Notes under the pieces: generated by a model | Told to the model about the DNA's origin: nothing | What the model saw: only the letters and a program-made list of their open reading frames with translations | The model's database searches: none | Shown here: positions 40,511-45,594 of the stretch, piece by piece | Position numbering within the stretch: position 1 is the first letter of the stretch | How the letters are laid out: each line of letters starts with the position of its first letter | Translations under genes and position numbers: made by a program | From: Sphingobacterium sp. | GTDB lineage: Bacteria; Bacteroidota; Bacteroidia; SpSt-205 | Direction of reading: 5' to 3' | Length of the DNA: 45,594 bases | NCBI GenBank assembly: GCA_028276345.1 | Contig: JAPYWM010000001.1 | Span: forward strand, 1-45,594

Positions 40511-41634
40511 TCACTCAGGCGCTCCGCTTGTACAAAAAGAATCGTCCCTACCACGCTGGATAAGATGACTATGCCCACTATGAGCCCGCTCACAGCCTGC
40601 CCGAGCTGCGCAAAAAGCAGGGAAAACTCCCCTTTTGGTAGGAAACTCAAAGCGGCCCGGTAGCGTCCTCGCGGCCCAAGCCCATACACCCACGCCCCTA
40701 TATAGGTAGAAACCCCCTTCAGCCCCATGCCCAGCAGGCTAAGACTAAGTACTGACAAGCCCGGCACCTGCGTCAGGACCATGGTAGAGGGAATTGCAAA
40801 GAAAAATAGCCCAACTGCCAGCTCCTTGAAAGGAACAAGCATACGACTCGCCGTTTCATAAAATGGGTTCTCTTCCGGGATGAGCACACCTAAAAGAAAA
40901 GTGAGGAGTGCACCTGAGAGCCCTATGGCATGCCCCAAAGCGCCCAATCCCAAAACGAGCCCTACCACCAGAAAAACGGCCAACTCATGCCCGGCAAGGG
41001 GCGTTAGCAACCGTTCAATCAGGTGAAGGCCCCACCGGCTGAGTAGCATAAATACCCCTACGACCATGAGAAAACTTCCTGCCAGAGCCAAGATGCTGTA
41101 TAAAGAACGCTCTGTATGACCCGCACCCCCTAAAAATGTCAGCAGGAGAATACCAATCACATCTTCGAAGATTAGGACGCCGATGAGAAGTTCCGCTTCG
41201 CTACTGGCCAGGCGGCGGGTATCAGCCAGGAGCCTGGCTACGATGACCGTACTGCTGGGGTAGAGAGCCGCGCTCAGTACCAGCGCCTGAGAAAAGGGAT
41301 AAGCCAGCGTAGAGAGGAGCAGCAGCGGCACAAAAAAGTTGACGCCAAAGTCTATCAGGCCGGGTTTCCAGAGGCTGCGACTCATGCGGGCCAGCGCCTC
41401 GGGGGAGTATTCCAGACCGATGAAGAAAAACAGAAGCCAGACCGCCAGCTCCCCAATCAGTGGAAAAGCCTCGGTCAGGGGTAAGGGCACCAAGTAGCGC
41501 CCTAAATACTGACTGATTAGCCCCAGGGCTAAAAAACCCAAGATATTGGGCACGCGGAGCCGCTCCAGCCCATAAATCGCCAGGAAGATGACGATGAAAT
41601 AGACCCCTATGACGCCAAATTCGGTAATGTGCAT
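40450..41634 (-). CDS. khtU: Kef/KhtU-type monovalent cation:proton antiporter
   Basis: A 394-residue CPA2-family membrane protein of about 12 helices. Landmarks are ERLRVPNILGFLALGLI, LLFFFIGLEYSPEAL, LSAALYPSSTVIVARLLAD, IFEDVIGILLLTF and the C-terminal SFLPKGEFSLLFAQLG. It lacks a C-terminal RCK domain; that role is taken by the protein encoded 4 nt upstream, the arrangement of the KhtT-KhtU K+/H+ antiporter. The last 61 nt overlap the ABC ATPase gene on the other strand. Ion specificity is inferred from the pairing. Confidence 0.85.
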   Translation of the reverse strand: MHITEFGVIGVYFIVIFLAIYGLERLRVPNILGFLALGLISQYLGRYLVPLPLTEAFPLIGELAVWLLFFFIGLEYSPEALARMSRSLWKPGLIDFGVNFFVPLLLLSTLAYPFSQALVLSAALYPSSTVIVARLLADTRRLASSEAELLIGVLIFEDVIGILLLTFLGGAGHTERSLYSILALAGSFLMVVGVFMLLSRWGLHLIERLLTPLAGHELAVFLVVGLVLGLGALGHAIGLSGALLTFLLGVLIPEENPFYETASRMLVPFKELAVGLFFFAIPSTMVLTQVPGLSVLSLSLLGMGLKGVSTYIGAWVYGLGPRGRYRAALSFLPKGEFSLLFAQLGQAVSGLIVGIVILSSVVGTILFVQAERLSDYLVPRKPKKGAVGASVARG

Positions 41635-41638
41635 GGGC

Positions 41639-42127
41639 TCAAGTCTGGGGGCGGCAGAGGGGGAGGACTTTTTCTATTTGGGGGCGGGTACCTACGACGA
41701 CGAGCGTATCGCCAGGTTGGATAACCTCCTCATAGGGGTCGGGGGTGGGGATGATGGTTTCCCCCCGTAGGATAGCGATGACGGAGGCGCCGGTGAGACG
41801 TCGTACCGCCAGGTCAGATAACGTCTTGCCGGCCATGGGGCAAGCAGCCGCTACCGGAATCCACTCCACCACCAGCTCCCGGAATATCAGGTTCATCTTA
41901 TCCGAAGGCAGCGGTTGATACCGCACCCCCCCTAATACAAAGGCTAATTCTCGCGCCTCTTCATCCGTGAGCCGCACCGAGTAGGAGGGGTCCTCCTCCC
42001 CTTTCTCCGTAAGGTAAAGCTCCCGCTGGCCATTCTGGTAGACGATGACTGTAATCTTCTCCCCGGTAGCCAGCGTGAGCGTGTACTTTTTCCCAAACCC
42101 TGGGAGTAGCGTCTCTCGTAGCTCCAT
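41639..42127 (-). CDS. khtT: KhtT-like regulatory subunit with TrkA-C domain
   Basis: A 162-residue cytosolic protein. The N-terminal half (MELRETLLPGFGKKYTLTLA) is KhtT-like. The C-terminal half is a TrkA-C/RCK-C domain, the nucleotide-binding regulatory fold of K+ transporters: RLTGASVIAILRGETIIPTP and then IQPGDTLVVVGTRPQIEKV. It probably gates the adjacent antiporter. ATG 42127 is chosen; the frame stays open 53 codons further up, but that part does not resemble the family. A CATCTTTG box ends 5 nt before this ATG. Confidence 0.85.
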   Translation of the reverse strand: MELRETLLPGFGKKYTLTLATGEKITVIVYQNGQRELYLTEKGEEDPSYSVRLTDEEARELAFVLGGVRYQPLPSDKMNLIFRELVVEWIPVAAACPMAGKTLSDLAVRRLTGASVIAILRGETIIPTPDPYEEVIQPGDTLVVVGTRPQIEKVLPLCRPQT

Positions 42128-42132
42128 CCCGA

Positions 42133-42140
42133 CAAAGATG
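42133..42140 (-). promoter_or_regulatory. Near-consensus -7 box CATCTTTG for khtT-khtU
   Basis: One mismatch to TAnnTTTG on the minus strand, ending 5 nt before the ATG at 42127. Confidence 0.4.
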
Positions 42141-42268
42141 GAAAAAGCACACAGACTTTTGCGCTCCACAGGCGAAACGCTGATTGCCTTACAGCCTGTG
42201 GAAAAGTAGCACGCTAAGCTCGCCCCCGAAAGGCCCGGTGTGGTCCGGAGGTATGCCCCATAAAGGAC

Positions 42269-42301
42269 GCCGGGGAGCAGGCGCATGGCCCGCCCCCCGG
42301 C
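42269..42301 (-). terminator. Possible terminator hairpin after the large secreted protein
   Basis: GCCGGGG (42269-42275) pairs with CCCCGGC (42295-42301) around a 19-nt loop that is itself G+C-rich. It lies about 20 nt downstream of the stop codon at 42323. There is no good T run on the minus strand, so this is a weak call. Confidence 0.3.
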
Positions 42302-42322
42302 TTTTGCAGGGTAGGACGCCTT

Positions 42323-45300
42323 CTATTCCCGGATGAAGCGGCCACTCCACTCGTAGCGCGCCCCGACGAGGCGAACGAGATAGACGCCTTTCGCCCAGGT
42401 GTGTGCTGGGATCGGCACCGCATTCAAACCGGCCTGCAGGTCACCTTTCCAGCGCCAGACGGTCTGCCCAAGGGCATTGACGACTTCGACCTCGAGAGCG
42501 TCTGATTCAGGCAGCTGGAGGTAGAGTGTAATGTCGTTTCGGGTGGGATTGGGCTGGAGGGTCGCAGCGAAGGCAAAGCCCTCGGTCGGCAGGATAGCTT
42601 GTACGGCATTGCTCCGAAGCACCTCCTGACCGCTGGCAGAGAGCGCCACTACCTGATAGTAGTAGAGCGTGCCGGGCTTTACCGTGGCATCGGTGTATTC
42701 GTAGGTCCGGCTCCGATCGGCAGTTACTTCGGTCAGGGGCCGAAGGCTACCAACCGTCTCCCCGCGCAGCAGGCGGTAGGTGTGGACATTGTCTTCAGCG
42801 TCGGCCTTCCATGTGAGGTGGATATTGGGTGCTTCTGGCTTAGCTTGGAGAGTCAGCGCAGCGATAGGAAGCGGCGTCGTAGAGCCCACCACCACAAAGT
42901 CCGAGAAGCCATTATTGAAGCCATTCCGGCACACGCCCGAGGTAAGGCTGGAGGTCGCACAGCAGGTGCCATTCAGGTACCAGGGGCCGCCTTCCCGTTT
43001 CATGATGCTGAAGTAGGGGCTGGTGGTGCAGGTGGGGCCGTAGCCAAGGGGATAGAGGGTCAGGTCGTACGTAGTGCCCGTAGCGTTGCCGCCGGCGAGG
43101 CTAATCGTCCAGAAGCCGTTATCTATGGCGCAGTTGTAGTTCGTGCCGCAGACTGGCTCGGCAGTGGCGGGTATCGTCTGCGAGATAGGGGTGAAAAAGC
43201 TCAGCAGGGCCGTAACATTCGTGGGATTGGAGAGGGTGATTTCGGCGAGCTGATAGCCTTTTCCGGTGGCGAGCTGGGCTGGATGGATATCGCCTACCGG
43301 CAGGGCATACAGGCCGCCGGTATTTTGAATGGCCCGCTGGAGCCGCCCCTGGATGTAGTTATTGACATTGTACCCTACGATAGAACCGGGGTTGGCATTC
43401 GTGATCACCACGGCATTTGTGGCAAGGGTAGCGATGCGGCCATCTACGAGGTGGAGCTGGTTAGTGATGGTCATGTTGCCAAGCGTTACTTCCACGCGAC
43501 GGTTGGCCAGGGTGGCGGCGGGCTTATCTACAATCACCTGGTAGAAGTTTCCGGTAGCCCCGGCAGCGCGCGTGTAGTTCTGTACGCCGCTTCCGATGAA
43601 GCGCACCCGCCCACCTGAGGTGGTGTTGAGCGCTCCGCTGTGAATGAAGTCCCCACACACATCTAACTGGGCACTCACGTCTGTGAAGGTCAGCGACGCC
43701 CCCGCAGCGATCGTGATGCTATTACAGGCGGCGGGGATGGGGTTCCAGCCAATCTCTGGATAGCGTCCAGAAGCGACTGGGAAGGGAATTGTCACGGTCG
43801 TCCCGCAGTTGGGTACGCAGCCGCTGGCCCAGTTATTGGGGTTGAACCAGTCGCTACTAACGGCACCGGTCCAAGTGTCGGTAGCGGGAGCGGCGGTAAC
43901 GGTAACGGTTACAGGGACGCGAGCGCTTTCCACACAGCCCGGCACCTGCACCGAGACATAAAAGGTTGTGCTGGTAGTTACAGTAGTGGTGAAGGTATTA
44001 CTACCGCCGGTTTGCAGGAGGGTCGCACCCGCACCGGGACCGTCCCACCAGTTATAAGTGGGTGTACCGGAGCCTGCGTAGTTAGCCACTAAGACCACAG
44101 GACCAGGCCCGCAGCGGCTCACCGGGGAAGCTGTAGGAGCGGTTGGAGCATTCACGGTGATAGAGACGGGCGTACGGCTACTGCGGCAGCCCTGCGGCGA
44201 AACTGCCTCCACATAGAGGGTGTAGGTTCCGGGGTTATTGTAGTTAGCCGGGAAGAGGGCGAACCCACTGGTGAAGGGTATCGTGAGGGTACTTCCAGTG
44301 CCGGCCAGGAGGCCGCCCGTGGCCGCCGTGTACCATTCAAAGGTTACGCCTGCTGGCGCCGTGGCGGTATAGACTAAGGCTGCCCCGCGACACACCGGGG
44401 AGAGACCGCTCGCCGTAGGCACCGCCGGCAGCGGATGCACGGTTACTATTATCACGTTAGACCAGGCGCCCCACCCACAGCAGTCCGTATAACGCCGATG
44501 CCGAATGTAATAAGTCCCCGCCGATGTGAAGGTATAAGTAAAAGTCTGCGTAGAGCCTGTACCGACGACAGTGTTAAAAGCCGCATCGGTCGCGACCTGC
44601 CACTGGTAGCTGATGCCTATGAGGTTGGTAGTAAAGGTCAAGCTGCCGCCTACGCAGATGCTCGTGGCCGAAGCTGTAATCGTAGGGGCGGCATTGGAGA
44701 TGAGGATATTCCAGAAGTCGGTGTAGACATGGCCGTCGTAGGTGATGGTTTTTCGGCCGGTGGTGCTGTACTGGACATTTTCGGGGGAGTTAGTGGAGGT
44801 AGCCGGCGTTGCGCCAGCCCCAAAGTTCCAGTTGTGAGGGCTCCCATCGCTTGTGGCGAAGTTTACATCGGTGCCGGTGCAGGAGATGTCGGCCACGGTG
44901 ATGATGGGCTGAGCAGAGAAGTTGAAATTGGCTGGATTATTGGAGCCAATCGCAATAGGTTGATTGACACCGCCAATCGTAACGGTGGGAAGAGAAGTAC
45001 TTCCAGCGACAATAAAAAGTCGGCTAGATAATCCAGCATGACCCGCGCCGCCATTCCCACCCTTTCCGCCAGACCCTCCCCAGCCACCCGGACCTCCCGC
45101 ACCGCAATCGCCTCCACAACATCCTTGTTGACAGGGGGTACCTGCACAGCCATGGACACAAGGGGCACCTGGGGCGCCACCTGCTTCTCCATTAGCACCT
45201 ATGCCCCCACTGCCCCCACTGCCCCCAGCAGGGCTCCCAAAATCACAATCCACGAACTGCCCCCCATTGTTAGCATGAAGGTAAACAGCAAAAGAGCCGC

Positions 45301-45594
45301 CTCCTCCCCAACCGCCTTCGCCCGGATTACCACCTCTACCGCCGTTTCCACCAGGGGCACCGCAAGTGGGGCCGCTGTAACAGGTAGAGACGCAGCAAGT
45401 ACCGATATCGCCCCCTCCACCGCCCCCTCCACCGCCCCCATGGCCACCTGGTTGACCAGCCGAGGCCTGCACAGGAGAGAAAAACGGCCCCGTAGGTGTA
45501 GGAATAGCGGGTGTGGTGCCATTGGCGCCATCCGCACCATTTTGCCCGTTGGCACCCGTACAACCCGTGCAACCACTGGCATTACAGCCAAAAA
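42323..45594 (-). CDS. Large secreted glycine-rich protein with Ig-like repeats and type IX sorting domain (5' end missing)
   Basis: At least 1,089 residues are visible and the frame is still open at the right edge, so the N terminus is missing. From the edge inward there is a collagen-like Gly-X-Y stretch (GANGQNGADGANG), then about 180 residues of Gly-rich sequence with many cysteines (TPCQQGCCGGDCGAGGPGG). Tandem Ig/PKD-like domains follow (SYQWQVATDAAF, VTFEWYTAATGG, PTYNWWDGPGAG), then a beta-helix-like section and an FN3-like domain. The last 75 residues are a type A sorting domain (LQPNPTRNDITLYLQLP, ending KGVYLVRLVGARYEWSGRF). It is probably a surface adhesin or matrix protein exported by type IX secretion. 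Confidence 0.85.
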   Translation of the reverse strand, partial: FGCNASGCTGCTGANGQNGADGANGTTPAIPTPTGPFFSPVQASAGQPGGHGGGGGGGGGGDIGTCCVSTCYSGPTCGAPGGNGGRGGNPGEGGWGGGGSFAVYLHANNGGQFVDCDFGSPAGGSGGSGGIGANGEAGGAPGAPCVHGCAGTPCQQGCCGGDCGAGGPGGWGGSGGKGGNGGAGHAGLSSRLFIVAGSTSLPTVTIGGVNQPIAIGSNNPANFNFSAQPIITVADISCTGTDVNFATSDGSPHNWNFGAGATPATSTNSPENVQYSTTGRKTITYDGHVYTDFWNILISNAAPTITASATSICVGGSLTFTTNLIGISYQWQVATDAAFNTVVGTGSTQTFTYTFTSAGTYYIRHRRYTDCCGWGAWSNVIIVTVHPLPAVPTASGLSPVCRGAALVYTATAPAGVTFEWYTAATGGLLAGTGSTLTIPFTSGFALFPANYNNPGTYTLYVEAVSPQGCRSSRTPVSITVNAPTAPTASPVSRCGPGPVVLVANYAGSGTPTYNWWDGPGAGATLLQTGGSNTFTTTVTTSTTFYVSVQVPGCVESARVPVTVTVTAAPATDTWTGAVSSDWFNPNNWASGCVPNCGTTVTIPFPVASGRYPEIGWNPIPAACNSITIAAGASLTFTDVSAQLDVCGDFIHSGALNTTSGGRVRFIGSGVQNYTRAAGATGNFYQVIVDKPAATLANRRVEVTLGNMTITNQLHLVDGRIATLATNAVVITNANPGSIVGYNVNNYIQGRLQRAIQNTGGLYALPVGDIHPAQLATGKGYQLAEITLSNPTNVTALLSFFTPISQTIPATAEPVCGTNYNCAIDNGFWTISLAGGNATGTTYDLTLYPLGYGPTCTTSPYFSIMKREGGPWYLNGTCCATSSLTSGVCRNGFNNGFSDFVVVGSTTPLPIAALTLQAKPEAPNIHLTWKADAEDNVHTYRLLRGETVGSLRPLTEVTADRSRTYEYTDATVKPGTLYYYQVVALSASGQEVLRSNAVQAILPTEGFAFAATLQPNPTRNDITLYLQLPESDALEVEVVNALGQTVWRWKGDLQAGLNAVPIPAHTWAKGVYLVRLVGARYEWSGRFIRE

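Noticed and set aside
42599..43618. A 339-codon plus-strand frame inside the large secreted protein gene
   Set aside because: The real minus-strand frame has Ig, FN3 and sorting domains throughout; the antisense product is a low-complexity shadow.
45030..45594. Possible DNA tandem repeat array at the right edge
   Set aside because: The repetitiveness comes from Gly codons in a Gly-rich coding region; units are irregular and no constant repeat or spacer exists, so it is neither a satellite nor CRISPR.

Overview
This 45.6 kb window is a gene-dense, mobile-element-free stretch of a chromosome from a Bacteroidota (Bacteroidetes) lineage with fairly high G+C. Three things support that placement. 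There is a PorW/SprE-like lipoprotein of the type IX secretion system and two secreted proteins that appear to carry C-terminal type IX sorting domains. The boxes TAnnTTTG, the -7 element of the Bacteroidota housekeeping sigma factor, stand before nearly every transcription unit. Shine-Dalgarno-like leaders are essentially absent. I cannot name a genus. Most genes overlap by 1-40 nt and intergenic space is very small.

Layout. 1-1711 (minus strand): a gene leaving the left edge, a Fur-family regulator, an AAA ATPase and tRNA-Met. 1803-6139 (plus): tRNA-Ser, fructose-1,6-bisphosphatase, a PspA-like protein, a small coiled-coil protein, a GT4 glycosyltransferase and anhydro-MurNAc kinase. 6140-6445: three tandem hairpins. 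6446-9615 (minus): coaD and porW. 9815-19090 (plus): a nine-gene overlapping operon of cryptochrome-DASH, a crtB-cruF fusion, crtYc, crtYd, crtD, crtI, a Dph6-like ATPase, a metallo-beta-lactamase exonuclease and a GT9 glycosyltransferase. 19013-22191 (minus): nuoD then asnB. 22450-30802 (plus): a TolB-like lipoprotein, a DUF1460 amidase-like protein, truA, rpoN, an FHA membrane protein, dnaA, nuoC, rsmA and a catalytically dead dihydroorotase homologue. 30875-34632 (plus): a secreted protein and a CcmF/CcsA-type haem lyase. 34702-37548 (minus): a propeller-sensor histidine kinase. 37784-38284 (plus): a small secreted protein with a strong terminator. 38524-39814 (minus): gtrA-like and accD. 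39794-40510 (plus): a LolD-like ATPase. 40450-42127 (minus): a KhtT/KhtU-like K+/H+ antiporter pair. 42323 to the right edge (minus): a very large glycine-rich, Ig-like-repeat secreted protein.

How genes work together. The carotenoid genes encode a nearly full route from geranylgeranyl-PP to a monocyclic, 1'-hydroxylated, 3',4'-desaturated carotenoid of the saproxanthin/myxol type. They are transcribed behind a blue-light flavoprotein. Complex I genes nuoC and nuoD are separated by about 6 kb and sit in unrelated operons on opposite strands.

The most distinctive signal is the architecture of gene starts. At thirteen genes a TAnnTTTG-type box (seven perfect, six with one mismatch) ends only 4-7 nt before the start codon, which predicts leaderless mRNAs. 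The two tRNA genes are followed by ATG codons 3 nt and 1 nt after their discriminator bases, so tRNA 3' processing would itself create nearly leaderless mRNAs. All coordinates and motif calls were read by eye; no database search was run.
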